Source: UBA5336 sp964506685 (lineage in GTDB: Bacteria; Pseudomonadota; Alphaproteobacteria; Caulobacterales; Hyphomonadaceae). From it: a stretch of DNA of 22,876 nt. Every line of letters starts with the position of its first letter. Within the stretch, counting starts at the first letter, position 1. The notes beneath the pieces are model-generated. The model was not told the DNA's origin. It saw only the letters and a list, made by a program, of their open reading frames with translations, and made no database searches. The position numbers and the translations under genes are program-made. Positions 1 to 8,679 of this stretch are shown one piece after another. The stretch is from assembly GCA_964506685.1 (NCBI GenBank), contig CAZDMQ010000059.1, forward strand, positions 1 to 22,876, written 5' to 3'.

Positions 1-323
1 GTGCGGGCCGCTCGTTCGGCCGCCAGTTCGACCAGCCGTGCCGACAGGTCTATGGCCGTCACCTCGGCCCCGCGGGCGGCCGCTTCCATGGCCAGGGCGC
101 CGGTGCCGCAACCGGCATCGTAGAGGCGCGTGCCAGAGAGATCCGCCGGCAGCCAGCCCAGAAGGGTCGCGCGCATGGCATCACGTCCGGCGCGGACCGT
201 GGCGCGGATCCCGCTGACCGGCGCGTCGGACGTCAGTTTCGCCCAGGCGTCGGCCGCGGTGCGGTCGAAATAGGTCTCGAGCTCGCCGCGGCGGCGGAGA
301 TAGGTGCTGGTCGTTTCGCCCAT
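1..323 (-). CDS. bchM: Mg-protoporphyrin IX O-methyltransferase BchM (partial, N-terminal part)
   Basis: BchM transfers a methyl group from S-adenosylmethionine to the 13-propionate of Mg-protoporphyrin IX, the step after Mg chelation. About 107 N-terminal residues are visible, starting MGETTSTYLRRRGELETYF; the rest lies beyond the window start. The SAM-binding motif I is clear at about residues 68-76 (YDAGCGTGA), followed by the acidic end of strand 2 (VTAIDLSA). The ATG shares one base with the bchL stop codon (TGATG), so the two genes are translationally coupled, and the position at the end of bchFNBHLM is the usual one for bchM. Identification rests on the motif, the opening residues and the context. 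A different class I methyltransferase is unlikely here. Confidence 0.93.
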   Translation of the reverse strand, partial: MGETTSTYLRRRGELETYFDRTAADAWAKLTSDAPVSGIRATVRAGRDAMRATLLGWLPADLSGTRLYDAGCGTGALAMEAAARGAEVTAIDLSARLVELAAERAAR

Positions 324-1246
324 CAGTCGAACCCCAGGAAATCGAAGATCTCGCGATCCTTCATCGGTGTCGCATCAAGCTCCTCGACACCGTCCCAGAG
401 CTGCTGGGCCAGGCGGATGTATTCGGCCTGCACGGCCTCGAGTTCGGCGCTGCCTTCCATCTCGAACAGGGTCGACTTCTTGAGGCGCGAGCGGCGGATG
501 ATGTCGAGGTCCTGGAAATGCGCGATGCGCTGCATGCCGGTGGCGTCACAGAACCGGTCGATCTCGTCGGTCGTGCGGCTGCGATTGGCGATCACCCCGC
601 CAAGCCGCACATCGTAGTTCTTCGCCTTCGCCTTGATCGCGGAAATGATCCGGTTCATCGCGAAGATGGAGTCGAAATCATTGGCCGTCACGATCAGTCC
701 GCGATCGGCATGCTGCAGCGGCGCGGCAAACCCGCCGCACACCACATCGCCGAGCACGTCGAAGATCACCACGTCGGTATCCTCGAGCAGGTGGTGTTCC
801 TTGAGCAGCTTCACCGTCTGGCCGACGACGTAGCCGCCGCAGCCGGTGCCGGCAGGGGGGCCGCCCGCTTCGACGCACATCACCCCATTGTAGCCTTCGA
901 ACACGAAGTCTTCGGGCCGGAGTTCCTCGGAGTGGAAATCCACCGATTCCAGCACGTCGATCACCGTCGGGCAGAGCTGCTTGGTCAGGGTGAAAGTGCT
1001 GTCGTGCTTGGGATCGCAGCCGATCTGCAGCACCCGCTTGCCGATCTTGGAAAACGCGACCGAAAGGTTCGAGGAGGTGGTCGACTTGCCGATCCCGCCC
1101 TTGCCATAGATCGCGAATACCTTGGCGCCCTCGATCTCCATGGACGGATCGAGTTTCACCTGCACACTGCCCTCGCCGTCCTCGCGCGGGTGGGGTGATC
1201 CGGGTGCCGGGCGGGCACCCGGGCGGTCGAGCACAAGGTCGGTCAT
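323..1246 (-). CDS. bchL: Light-independent protochlorophyllide reductase iron protein BchL
   Basis: BchL is the NifH-like dimeric ATPase that passes electrons from ferredoxin to the BchNB catalytic component, which reduces ring D of protochlorophyllide. The protein has 307 residues, a normal length. The P-loop GKGGIGKS is at residues 48-55. The two cysteines that should bridge the [4Fe-4S] cluster across the dimer are Cys136 (in GTGCGG) and Cys170 (in GDVVCGGF). The first ~38 residues are a Pro/Gly-rich, poorly conserved leader. The start ATG overlaps the bchH stop as ATGA, and AGGA in the last bchH codons can act as the ribosome binding site. It is distinguished from BchX by the ending DREIFDFLGFD and by its place between bchH and bchM. 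Confidence 0.98.
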   Translation of the reverse strand: MTDLVLDRPGARPAPGSPHPREDGEGSVQVKLDPSMEIEGAKVFAIYGKGGIGKSTTSSNLSVAFSKIGKRVLQIGCDPKHDSTFTLTKQLCPTVIDVLESVDFHSEELRPEDFVFEGYNGVMCVEAGGPPAGTGCGGYVVGQTVKLLKEHHLLEDTDVVIFDVLGDVVCGGFAAPLQHADRGLIVTANDFDSIFAMNRIISAIKAKAKNYDVRLGGVIANRSRTTDEIDRFCDATGMQRIAHFQDLDIIRRSRLKKSTLFEMEGSAELEAVQAEYIRLAQQLWDGVEELDATPMKDREIFDFLGFD

Positions 1247-4200
1247 GCGGCGGCTCCTTCAGTCATGGGGATCCCTTCGACCCGGTCTTCCAGGTCTTCT
1301 CCGGCCCGCTGCAGGGCAGCGAGCGTTTCGGGATCGGGTTGCCAGTAATTGCGGTCACAGGCTTCGAGCAGGCGGTTGGCGAGGCTGGCGCAGGCCTTGG
1401 GATTGAGGCTGGCCAGCCGGTCACGCAATGCCTCGTCCAGCACGAAGGTCTCGCCGATCTTCTGGTAGATCCACGGCTCGACCGAGCCGGTCGTCGCCGA
1501 CCAGCCGAGCGTGTTGGTCACCTGCGCCTCGATCTGGCGGACGCCCTCATGGCCGTGGCGCAGCATGCCCTCATACCATTTCGGATTGAGCGTGCGGGTG
1601 CGGGTTTCCAGCGCGACCTGTTCGGACAGGGTGCGGACGACGCCATCGCCGCGCGTCTGGTCGCCGATATAGATCGCCGCATCGGCGCCGCCGCGCGCGC
1701 GTTTCACCGCACGTCCGATCCCGCCCAGCGTGTCGAAATAATGGTCGATCGTGGTGACGCCCAGTTCCACCGACTCGAGGTTCTGATAGGCGAGGTCGAC
1801 ATCGGCGAGCATCGTGTTCAGCAGGCCCTCTCTAGCCACCGGCTTGCCGTCGAGCCCGTAGGCGTAGCACTTCCGCCGGGTATAGGCGTCGGCCAGCGAG
1901 TCTTCCTCTTCCCAGCAGCCGGCATCGATCATCTGGTTGACATTCGCGCCATAGGCTCCGTCGGCATTCGAGAAGACGCGCAGGGCGGCGGTCTCGAGGT
2001 CGCAGCCATGCTCACCCTGGTAGGCGAGGGCGTGCTTGCGGACGAAATTCAGCGTCTCGGGCTCGTCGGTTGCGCCGGCCGCCTTGAAGGCCGCCTCGGC
2101 CAGCATCCGGCTCTGATAGGGCAGGAGGTCGCGGAAGATGCCCGACAGGGTGGCCACCACATCGATCCGCGGCCGGCCGAGTTCCGACAGCGGCAGCAGG
2201 TCCGCGCCCGTCAGCCGGCCATAGGAGTCCCGCCGCGGAACGGCGCCCATGAGCGCCATCGCCTGGGCGATCTGGGCGCCCTCGGATTTCAGGTTGTCGG
2301 TTCCCCAGAGCACGATTGCCACCGATTCCGGCAGCGCGCCGTGGTCGGCGACATGCCGCGCCAGCAACCGTTCGGCCTGCAGCCCGCCATCGACCACGGC
2401 ACCTGCGCTCGGCAGGCGGAAGGGATCGAAGCCGTGAATGTTCCGCCCCGTGGGCAGGATGTCGGGATGGGTGCTGACATTGCCGCCCGCAACCGGCGCG
2501 ATGAAGCCGCCATCGAGCGCCCGCAGCAGGCCCGGGATCTCCCGTGCTGCGGTCAGTTTGCGATCAATCTCCGACAGCCTGTCCAGCGCGGCAACCGGGG
2601 CCCCGCCATGCCGGGCAGCTTCGGCCGGTGTGGCCCCCGCAACCAGCGCCTCGATGGCTGTCCGCGAGACCGGCGCCTCGCCCGTGGGCGGGGCCATGGT
2701 GGCGAGCATGTCGATGCGCTGGGACGGGCTCAGCGGCGCCCCGGCCACGTGCAGGCCCTCGGGGATCAGCGTGGTGGCGAGCGTTTCGAGTTCGGCGTCG
2801 AGCCTGGCCGGATCGAAGCCCGCAGCCTCACCCGCCGGACCGGGCGTGACCGCAAGCTCAAGCGCCTCGGCGCCGGCCTGGATGGCCTCGGCCAGCCGCG
2901 CGCGCAGCGCTGCGTTTTCCGGCGGCGTCTCGCGCCACTGGTCGAGTGTCTCCTTCAGGTCCTGGTAGCGCTGGTAGAGCCCGGCCTCGGCCAGCGGCGG
3001 GGTGAGATAGCTCACCGTTGTCGCCGCGCTCCGCCGTTTGGCGATCGCCGCTTCGGACGGATTGTTTGCGGCGTAGAAATAGATGTTCGGCAGGTCCCCG
3101 ATAAGGTGGTCCGGCCAGCAGTCATCGCTCAGCCCGACCTGCTTGCCCGGCATGAACTCCAGCGCGCCATGGGTGCCGAAATGCAGGACCGCATGCGCGC
3201 CGAATTCCTTGCGCAGGTAGCGGTAATAGGCGGCGAAGGCGTGTGTGGGCGCAAACCCGCCCTCGAACAGCAGCCGCATCGGGTCGCCTTCATAGCCGAA
3301 GCCCGGCTGGATGCCGACCAGCACGTTGCCAAACCGGGCGCCGAGCACGTGAATCGACTGGCCATCGGCCTGCTGGCGCCCCGGGGCGGGCCCCCACTGG
3401 GCCTCGATATCGGCCAGCCGTCCCTCGGCGAGAATATGCTCCCGTGCCGGGATCGAGGCGACGACATTGGCATCGGTGCCATGGCGCGCGGCATTGCCCT
3501 CCAGCACGGCGGCCCGAAGCGCGTCGACGCTGTCGGGAAGCTCGACATCATAGCCTGCCGCCGCCATTTCCCGCAGCGTGTTGAACAGGGACTCGAAGAC
3601 CGCGAGGAATGCCGCAGTGCCGGTCGCGCCGGCGCCCGGGGGGAAGTTGAACAGGGTGATTGCCACCTTCCGCTCGGCCCGCGGCACCCGGCGCAGCTGG
3701 ACGAGTTTATCGACCCGTGCGGCCAGTTGTTCCACCCGTTCGGCGCAAGCCTGCATCCGCATGGCGCCGGTCGTGCCCGGGAAATGGCAGGCGCGTGCAC
3801 AGCCCTCGCAGGTGGACCCATTCGCCGTCCGGCCGCCGAACACGATCGGACCGGTTGCCCCGTCCAGTTCCGGGATCGCGACCATGATGGTGGATTCCAC
3901 CGGCGTCAGCCCCTGCGGCTGGGTCCGCCAGTCCTCAAGCGACTGGAACTCCAGCGCCTGCCCGGAGACATAGGGCACGTCGAGCCGGTCGAGCAGGTCG
4001 GCGGCCGCTCCGGCATCATTATAGGCCGGTCCGCCGACCAGCGAGAAACCGGTGAGCGAGACCAGTGCCTCGATCCGTGCCGCACCCTGGTCTGTGAAGT
4101 AGCGCTCGATGGCCGGCCGGTTGTCCAGCCCGCTGGCGAAGACCGGAATGACCCGGAGTCCGCGCGCTTCCAGCGCCCGGATCGCCCCGTCATAATGGCC

Positions 4201-4977
4201 GGTGTCGCCGGACAGGATATAGGATCGCATCAGCACGAGACCGACGGCGGTCCGGTTGCCTCGCGCATGCGGCAGGTCCGCCGCGCTCTCGCTGAACCGT
4301 CCGGGCAGGTCGGGATGGTAGACGCCGATATCGGGATATTCGACGGGCGGTGCAGCCTCCAGCGTGCCGCGCAGGTGCAGGCGCGGTCCGTCGGCATAGC
4401 GGTTCAGCAGGAAGCGGACGAGATTGCCGATATTGTCGGTCGAACCTGAAAGCCAGTATTGCAGGGTCAGGAAGTAGGCGCGGACATCCTGGGCCGTGCC
4501 GGGAATGTAGCGCAGGATCTTCGGCAGGCGGCGCAGCATCTTCGCCTGTTGCGCGCCGGCCTTCGCATTGTCCTTCGAGCCGCGCAGGCGCTTGAGGAAT
4601 GCGATTGCCCCTTTCTCGGGCTTGTCCATGTCGAACCGGCCGAGTCGGGTGAGCTTCACGATCTCGGAGGCGGACAGGCACCCGACCATGGCATCGGCAT
4701 GGGGACGGCGCGCCAGCAGGTCTTCGCGGACCGCCTCGATATGCGGTTCGAGGAACAGCATGCACGCCACCACGATATCGGCATCGGCAATATCGCGCTT
4801 GCAGGCCGCCAGCCGGTCCGGGCTTGCTGCCCAGTCCGAGGCGGCATGGAAGCGCAGGGCGATCCCCGGCAACTGGCGACGGAGCTCGGCTTCGGCCCGG
4901 ACCACCGCGCCCTCGAGCTGACGGTCGAGCGAGATCAGGGTGACGCGGATCGGCAGGGGAGCGATATCAGCGGCCAT
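1243..4977 (-). CDS. bchH: Magnesium chelatase large subunit BchH
   Basis: BchH binds protoporphyrin IX and is the catalytic subunit of the BchHID Mg chelatase, the first committed step of bacteriochlorophyll synthesis. The protein has 1244 residues, typical of the CobN/Mg-chelatase family. Visible family features are a cysteine cluster near residue 390 (STCEGCARACHFPGT) and the conserved block near residues 595-665 (HFGTHGALEFMPGKQ and YFYAANNPSEA). I chose the ATG at 4977 (MAADIAPLPIRVTLISL) over an in-frame start 80 codons upstream, because that stretch lies in bchB and has a low-complexity shadow composition. The chosen start overlaps the bchB end by 11 bases and has GAAGG upstream. The stop overlaps the bchL start. 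The bchI and bchD partners are not in the window. Confidence 0.97.
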   Translation of the reverse strand: MAADIAPLPIRVTLISLDRQLEGAVVRAEAELRRQLPGIALRFHAASDWAASPDRLAACKRDIADADIVVACMLFLEPHIEAVREDLLARRPHADAMVGCLSASEIVKLTRLGRFDMDKPEKGAIAFLKRLRGSKDNAKAGAQQAKMLRRLPKILRYIPGTAQDVRAYFLTLQYWLSGSTDNIGNLVRFLLNRYADGPRLHLRGTLEAAPPVEYPDIGVYHPDLPGRFSESAADLPHARGNRTAVGLVLMRSYILSGDTGHYDGAIRALEARGLRVIPVFASGLDNRPAIERYFTDQGAARIEALVSLTGFSLVGGPAYNDAGAAADLLDRLDVPYVSGQALEFQSLEDWRTQPQGLTPVESTIMVAIPELDGATGPIVFGGRTANGSTCEGCARACHFPGTTGAMRMQACAERVEQLAARVDKLVQLRRVPRAERKVAITLFNFPPGAGATGTAAFLAVFESLFNTLREMAAAGYDVELPDSVDALRAAVLEGNAARHGTDANVVASIPAREHILAEGRLADIEAQWGPAPGRQQADGQSIHVLGARFGNVLVGIQPGFGYEGDPMRLLFEGGFAPTHAFAAYYRYLRKEFGAHAVLHFGTHGALEFMPGKQVGLSDDCWPDHLIGDLPNIYFYAANNPSEAAIAKRRSAATTVSYLTPPLAEAGLYQRYQDLKETLDQWRETPPENAALRARLAEAIQAGAEALELAVTPGPAGEAAGFDPARLDAELETLATTLIPEGLHVAGAPLSPSQRIDMLATMAPPTGEAPVSRTAIEALVAGATPAEAARHGGAPVAALDRLSEIDRKLTAAREIPGLLRALDGGFIAPVAGGNVSTHPDILPTGRNIHGFDPFRLPSAGAVVDGGLQAERLLARHVADHGALPESVAIVLWGTDNLKSEGAQIAQAMALMGAVPRRDSYGRLTGADLLPLSELGRPRIDVVATLSGIFRDLLPYQSRMLAEAAFKAAGATDEPETLNFVRKHALAYQGEHGCDLETAALRVFSNADGAYGANVNQMIDAGCWEEEDSLADAYTRRKCYAYGLDGKPVAREGLLNTMLADVDLAYQNLESVELGVTTIDHYFDTLGGIGRAVKRARGGADAAIYIGDQTRGDGVVRTLSEQVALETRTRTLNPKWYEGMLRHGHEGVRQIEAQVTNTLGWSATTGSVEPWIYQKIGETFVLDEALRDRLASLNPKACASLANRLLEACDRNYWQPDPETLAALQRAGEDLEDRVEGIPMTEGAAA

Positions 4978-6508
4978 AATGCGCCTTCGCGTCGTAGAGC
5001 GTGTCCAGCGAGATCCGGTCGAGATGGTGCTCGGCGGCATAGCGCTCGGTGTTCCGCCGGGCCTTGCCGCGGACGAAGAAGGGGATCTTCCTGAGTTCAG
5101 CCTCGGCCTCGGTTTCCCATTGCAGGACATTGCTGAGATCGGCCCCGGCCAGATCCGGCGCGGCGGGTCGCTCGGCCGGGGCATGGCCGGCAAGGTGGGA
5201 CGGGCCGGCCGCGTCATTGAACTCGAAATCCTCGCGGAACATGCCGAGCAGGTGCTCTTCCAGGCCCATCACCAGCGGATGCACCCAGGTGTCGAACAGC
5301 ACGTTTGCGCCCTCGAAGCCCATCATCGGCGCGTAGCGGGCCGGATAATCCTGCACATGCGCAGGCGCGGAGATCACCGCGCAGCCAATGCCCAGCCGCT
5401 TGGCGATGTGGCGCTCCATCTGCGTGCCGAGGACGAGTTCGGGCTGGGCGGCAATGATCGCCGCCTCGACGTCGAGATAGTCATCGGTGACCAGGGGCTC
5501 GACACCATAATCGCGGGCCGCTGCGCGCAGGTCCCGCGCGTATTCGCGATTGTAGCAGCCCAGCCCGCAGACCTCGAAGCCGAGCTCTTCCTTCGCCACG
5601 CGGGCGGCGGCAATGGCATGGGCGGCATCGCCGAACACGAACACCCGCTTGCCGGTGAGGTAGTTGGAGTCCACCGAGCGCGACCACCAGGGCAGGTTGG
5701 CCGCCGGCGTTTCGAAACTGCGGGCCGGCTGGCCCGTGATGGCCTCGACCTCGCGGACGAAATCGACCGTCGCCCCATACCCGATCGGCACGGTCTTGGT
5801 GTAGGGCTGGCCAAAGGTCTTCTCCAGCCAGCGCGCCGTCGTCTCGGCCAGGTCGGGATAGAGGACGACGTTGAAATCGGCCTCGCCGATGCGGGCAATG
5901 TCGGCCGGGCTGGCCCCCAGCGGCGCGACGAGATTGATTTCCACGCCGAGCGAGAACAGCAGCCCGGCAATCTCCTTCACGTCGTCACGGTGGTGGAAAC
6001 CGAGCGCGGTCGGCCCGAGCAGGTTGCAGCTTGGCCGGCGTGCGGAGGCGGCGCCCGGCACGGCGGAACGGTCGGCCAGGGCCCGCACGATCTGGTAGAA
6101 GGTTTCCGAAGCGCCCCAGCTCTCCTTCTTCTGGTAGGATGGCAACTCAAGTGGGATCACCGGCACCGGCAGGTTGAGCGCCTTCGCCAGGCCGCCCGGA
6201 TCGTCCTGGATCAGTTCAGCGGTGCAGGACGCGCCGACGATCATCGCCTGCGGCCGGTAGCGCTCATAGGCCTCCTGCGCGGCCCGCTTGAAGATCTCCG
6301 CCGTGTCGGAACCCAGGTCGCGGGCCTCGAACGTCGTGTAGGTCACCGGTGGCCGCGCACCGCGGCGCTCGATCATGGTGAACAGGAGATCGGCATAGGT
6401 GTCGCCCTGGGGGGCGTGGAGGACATAGTGCAGTCCTTCCATCGCGGTCGCTACGCGCATGGCCCCGACATGGGGCGGGCCTTCATAAGTCCACATGGTC
6501 AGTTGCAT
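4967..6508 (-). CDS. bchB: Light-independent protochlorophyllide reductase subunit BchB
   Basis: BchB pairs with BchN to form the MoFe-protein-like catalytic component of dark-operative protochlorophyllide reductase. The protein has 513 residues, starting MQLTMWTYEGPPHVGAMR. The motif GASCTAELIQDDPGG lies near residue 95. The C-terminal ~50 residues form the BchB-specific tail domain (KIPFFVRGKARRNTE), which marks this as BchB and not BchZ. The start at 6508 is supported by the conserved N-terminus. Longer in-frame starts would run through bchN in the wrong frame and have no family resemblance. The gene overlaps bchN by 10 bases and bchH by 11. No defects are visible. Confidence 0.98.
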   Translation of the reverse strand: MQLTMWTYEGPPHVGAMRVATAMEGLHYVLHAPQGDTYADLLFTMIERRGARPPVTYTTFEARDLGSDTAEIFKRAAQEAYERYRPQAMIVGASCTAELIQDDPGGLAKALNLPVPVIPLELPSYQKKESWGASETFYQIVRALADRSAVPGAASARRPSCNLLGPTALGFHHRDDVKEIAGLLFSLGVEINLVAPLGASPADIARIGEADFNVVLYPDLAETTARWLEKTFGQPYTKTVPIGYGATVDFVREVEAITGQPARSFETPAANLPWWSRSVDSNYLTGKRVFVFGDAAHAIAAARVAKEELGFEVCGLGCYNREYARDLRAAARDYGVEPLVTDDYLDVEAAIIAAQPELVLGTQMERHIAKRLGIGCAVISAPAHVQDYPARYAPMMGFEGANVLFDTWVHPLVMGLEEHLLGMFREDFEFNDAAGPSHLAGHAPAERPAAPDLAGADLSNVLQWETEAEAELRKIPFFVRGKARRNTERYAAEHHLDRISLDTLYDAKAHYGR

Positions 6509-7827
6509 GGAAAGGCGAGCCTCCCGTCTCGCACCAGGGGTCGGGCAAACAGCTCGGCGAGATCGCCGCTCTGTTCGTAGCCCTGGATGGGGGTGAAGAT
6601 GAGCTCTATGGCCCATTTGGTCCTGAGGCCCTCGGCCTCGAGCGGATTGGCCAGGCCGAGCCCGCAGACCGTGAGGTCGGGACGGGCCGCGCGGCAGCGG
6701 TCGAGCTGGCGGTCGACATCCTGGCCTTCGCTGAGCGCGACACCTGCGGGAAGGGCTGCCAGTTCCTCGGCGAGGTGGGTGGCGTGGAGATAGGGCGTGC
6801 CGACTTCGCCAAGCGTCATGCCGAGTTCCCGCGAGAGAAAGCGGGCTAGGGGGACTTCCAGCTGGCTGTCGGGAAAGAAGAAGACCGAGCGCCCCGCCAG
6901 CGTGCTGCGATAGGGTTCCAGCGCCTTCTGGGCACGGGCGCGGGGGAGCTCCGTGGCCTTGCGGAAGCAGGCATCGTCGACGCCCCATTCCGTTGCGGCC
7001 GCCTGCAGCCAGGCCGTCGTCCCCTCTGCGCCGAGCGGGAAGGGCGCGGCCAGGCGGGTGGCCCCGCGATCGGCGAGCGCCCGGGCCGTGTCCCGCAGGA
7101 AGGGCTGGGCCAGCAGGACCTTCGTGTTCGGACCGACCGGCGGCTGGTCATCGCGATGGCTCTCGGGCAGGAAGCCGACCGGGCCGATCCCCATCGCTTC
7201 GAACAGGCGGCGGAACTGGTCGACGACCACGTCCGACAGGGCACCGGCAACGAGCAGGTTTGCGGGCGCGTCGGCTGGCGCAGCGGGCAATTCAGGCACC
7301 ATCGCGGCAAGGCAGGCGTCCTCGCCCTCGGTGAAGGTCGTCTCGATGCCGCTGCCTGAGTAGTAGAGCACGCGCACATCCGGCAGGAACTGTTTCGACA
7401 GGCGCGCGGCGGCCCGGCCGAGATCGAGCTTGATCACTTCAGAGGGGCAGGAGCCGACGAGGAAGAGCTGGCGGATGTCGGGCCGGCGTTCCAGCAGCCG
7501 GTTGACCGTGCGATCGAGCTCCTCATTGGCATCGGCCAGGCCGGCGAGGTCGCGCTCCTCCATGATCGCCGTCGCAAAGCGTGGCTCGGCGAAGATCATC
7601 ACCCCGGCCGCCGACTGCAGGAGGTGCGCGCAGGTCCGCGAACCGACCACAAGGAAGAAGGCGTCCTGCATCTTGCGGTGCAGCCAGACGATGCTGGTGA
7701 GACCGCAGAAGACCTCGCGCTGGCCGCGTTCGCGCAGCACCGGGCGTTCGGACGGCGTGGGCGCAACCGAAGATCCGGCGGCGGTGCCGCGAGGGGTGCG
7801 ACCGTTCAGCAGTTCGCGCACGCTCAT
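6499..7827 (-). CDS. bchN: Light-independent protochlorophyllide reductase subunit BchN
   Basis: BchN is the NifD-like partner of BchB. The BchNB heterotetramer holds a [4Fe-4S] cluster and the protochlorophyllide substrate. The protein has 442 residues. Three cysteines suited to cluster ligation are visible at Cys41 (EVFCGLTSIVWLH), Cys66 (GSRTCAHLL) and Cys127 (VGSCPSEVIKLDL); the fourth ligand is normally an Asp from BchB. The first ~30 residues are variable. The ATG overlaps the bchF stop as ATGA, and the end overlaps bchB by 10 bases, so translation is coupled throughout. The ending RDGRLAFPCN runs directly into the bchB start. Confidence 0.98.
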   Translation of the reverse strand: MSVRELLNGRTPRGTAAGSSVAPTPSERPVLRERGQREVFCGLTSIVWLHRKMQDAFFLVVGSRTCAHLLQSAAGVMIFAEPRFATAIMEERDLAGLADANEELDRTVNRLLERRPDIRQLFLVGSCPSEVIKLDLGRAAARLSKQFLPDVRVLYYSGSGIETTFTEGEDACLAAMVPELPAAPADAPANLLVAGALSDVVVDQFRRLFEAMGIGPVGFLPESHRDDQPPVGPNTKVLLAQPFLRDTARALADRGATRLAAPFPLGAEGTTAWLQAAATEWGVDDACFRKATELPRARAQKALEPYRSTLAGRSVFFFPDSQLEVPLARFLSRELGMTLGEVGTPYLHATHLAEELAALPAGVALSEGQDVDRQLDRCRAARPDLTVCGLGLANPLEAEGLRTKWAIELIFTPIQGYEQSGDLAELFARPLVRDGRLAFPCN

Positions 7828-8327
7828 GATGCCAGCTCCCCATCAAGCGGGGCGTTCACCCGTGCTCTCCCGCCGGCGGCATCCCGCCGTGCATGGGCCA
7901 GCTTGGCGAAGAACTGGGCGGCGTTGAGCGCATAGGACGCGTAGGCGGCCAGCGCGACCCACATCTGCTGTTCCGGCGAGCCGAGCCCGAGCAGGACCAT
8001 GGCGAGATAGGCCGTGTGCAGGGCGATCACGCCCATCGACACCACATCCTCCCAGAAGAAGGCCGGGGCGAAGAGGTACTGGCCGAACACATCTTTCTCC
8101 CAGATCGCGCCCGTGACCATGATCGCATACAGCGCCATGGTCTTGGCGAGCACCGACCAGGTGGCGAGGCCATAGCCTTCACCGGTCAGCAGGCAGCGCA
8201 CCACAAGCAGGAGGCTGACGAGGAAGATCAGGAACTGAACGGGCGCCAGGATGGCCTGCACGAGCGTCCAGGGGGAGGCGTCGCGCCGCATCCGTTCCGC
8301 TTCGGTGTAGAGCGGTGCCGGTTCCAT
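7824..8327 (-). CDS. bchF: 3-vinyl bacteriochlorophyllide hydratase BchF
   Basis: BchF hydrates the 3-vinyl group of (bacterio)chlorophyllide a to a hydroxyethyl group, which BchC later oxidises. It is a small integral membrane protein. With the ATG at 8327 it has 167 residues, a usual length, beginning MEPAPLYTEAERMRRDASPW. That start has a strong GGAGGG at 8333-8338, five bases upstream. The in-frame ATG at 8369 would add 14 residues and has no good Shine-Dalgarno sequence. Several hydrophobic helices are visible (VQFLIFLVSLLLVVRCLL, and a conserved stretch around IWEKDVFGQYLFAPAFFWED). It is the first gene of the bchFNBHLM operon and reads away from the 8328-8739 control region. Confidence 0.95.
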   Translation of the reverse strand: MEPAPLYTEAERMRRDASPWTLVQAILAPVQFLIFLVSLLLVVRCLLTGEGYGLATWSVLAKTMALYAIMVTGAIWEKDVFGQYLFAPAFFWEDVVSMGVIALHTAYLAMVLLGLGSPEQQMWVALAAYASYALNAAQFFAKLAHARRDAAGGRARVNAPLDGELAS

Positions 8328-8380
8328 GCTTGCCCTCCGGGTCGTGATCATCTCTGCCAGGTCCTCCATGGATTGGAGCA

Positions 8381-8409
8381 ACGGTAAGAGAGCCACCAGA
8401 GGGTGTCAA
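8381..8409 (-). promoter_or_regulatory. Candidate sigma70-type promoter of bchFNBHLM
   Basis: On the minus strand a perfect -35 hexamer TTGACA (8409-8404) is followed after 17 bases by TACCGT (8386-8381), a weak -10 that shares T, A and the final T with TATAAT. Initiation near 8374 would give a leader of about 47 nt before the bchF ATG. The -35 lies inside a PpsR-like box, so repressor binding would block polymerase. The bchG promoter candidate has the same spacing and the same TTGACACCC context, which supports this call. It is an inference from sequence alone. Confidence 0.45.
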
Positions 8410-8421
8410 TTGTTGTTTACG
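8404..8421 (-). promoter_or_regulatory. PpsR/CrtJ-like operator box 1 upstream of bchF
   Basis: Read on the minus strand this is CGT-N12-ACA, one base from the established PpsR/CrtJ consensus TGT-N12-ACA (seen on the plus strand as TGT-N12-ACG). With three further bases it forms a 21-bp block (8401-8421) that matches the bchG upstream region at 19 positions. It covers the -35 hexamer of the candidate bchF promoter. The PpsR gene is about 1.2 kb away. Confidence 0.5.
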
Positions 8422-8437
8422 TCAAAACGAATTGACA
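8420..8437 (+). promoter_or_regulatory. PpsR/CrtJ-like operator box 2 in the divergent region
   Basis: CGT at 8420-8422 and ACA at 8435-8437 give CGT-N12-ACA on the plus strand. The box shares two bases with box 1 and is inverted to it, so the outer arms TGTCAATT (8404-8411) and AATTGACA (8430-8437) form a perfect inverted repeat. TTGACA at 8432-8437 could also be a plus-strand -35 hexamer, with TTTATC at 8456-8461 after 18 bases. That promoter would give ppaA a long leader of about 270 nt. Confidence 0.4.
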
Positions 8438-8586
8438 TTGTGCTCGGAATGCGTGTTTATCATTCGCAAAAATGAAGGCCGGTTAGCTTATGCGGTCAGC
8501 CTGGTGTTGGCCGGGACCGGTCGGAAACCCAGTGCCTACCTCAGGATAGGCGTTATCTGGGGCGGCGTGGCGCGGGTTGCTCGCGT

Positions 8587-8611
8587 CGGTTGAGCGGGGC
8601 GCGCTCAACCG
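8587..8611. repeat. Perfect 9-bp inverted repeat upstream of ppaA
   Basis: The arms CGGTTGAGC (8587-8595) and GCTCAACCG (8603-8611) flank a 7-base loop. No T-run follows on the plus strand; an A-run follows instead, which on the minus strand puts the T-run ahead of the stem. It is therefore not an intrinsic terminator in either direction. It could be an mRNA leader structure for ppaA or an operator. Confidence 0.6.
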
Positions 8612-8679
8612 GAAACGTAAAAAAATATTGCCGGGATCGCTGGCTGAGAACGTAAAAATGAGGAATACTGTATCCGTCG

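Noticed and set aside
1195..4449. A 1084-codon open frame on the plus strand, antisense to bchH
   Set aside because: It is an antisense shadow of a GC-rich gene. It is rich in Arg, Gly, Gln and His with no recognisable domain, while the minus-strand frame is a complete BchH.
4940..6580. A 546-codon plus-strand frame antisense to bchB
   Set aside because: It mirrors BchB codon by codon, has no family motif, and is explained by high GC at third positions.
8490..8560. A possible cobalamin riboswitch upstream of ppaA, considered because PpaA binds B12
   Set aside because: I could not find the conserved B12-box core, and the visible hairpin does not match the class.
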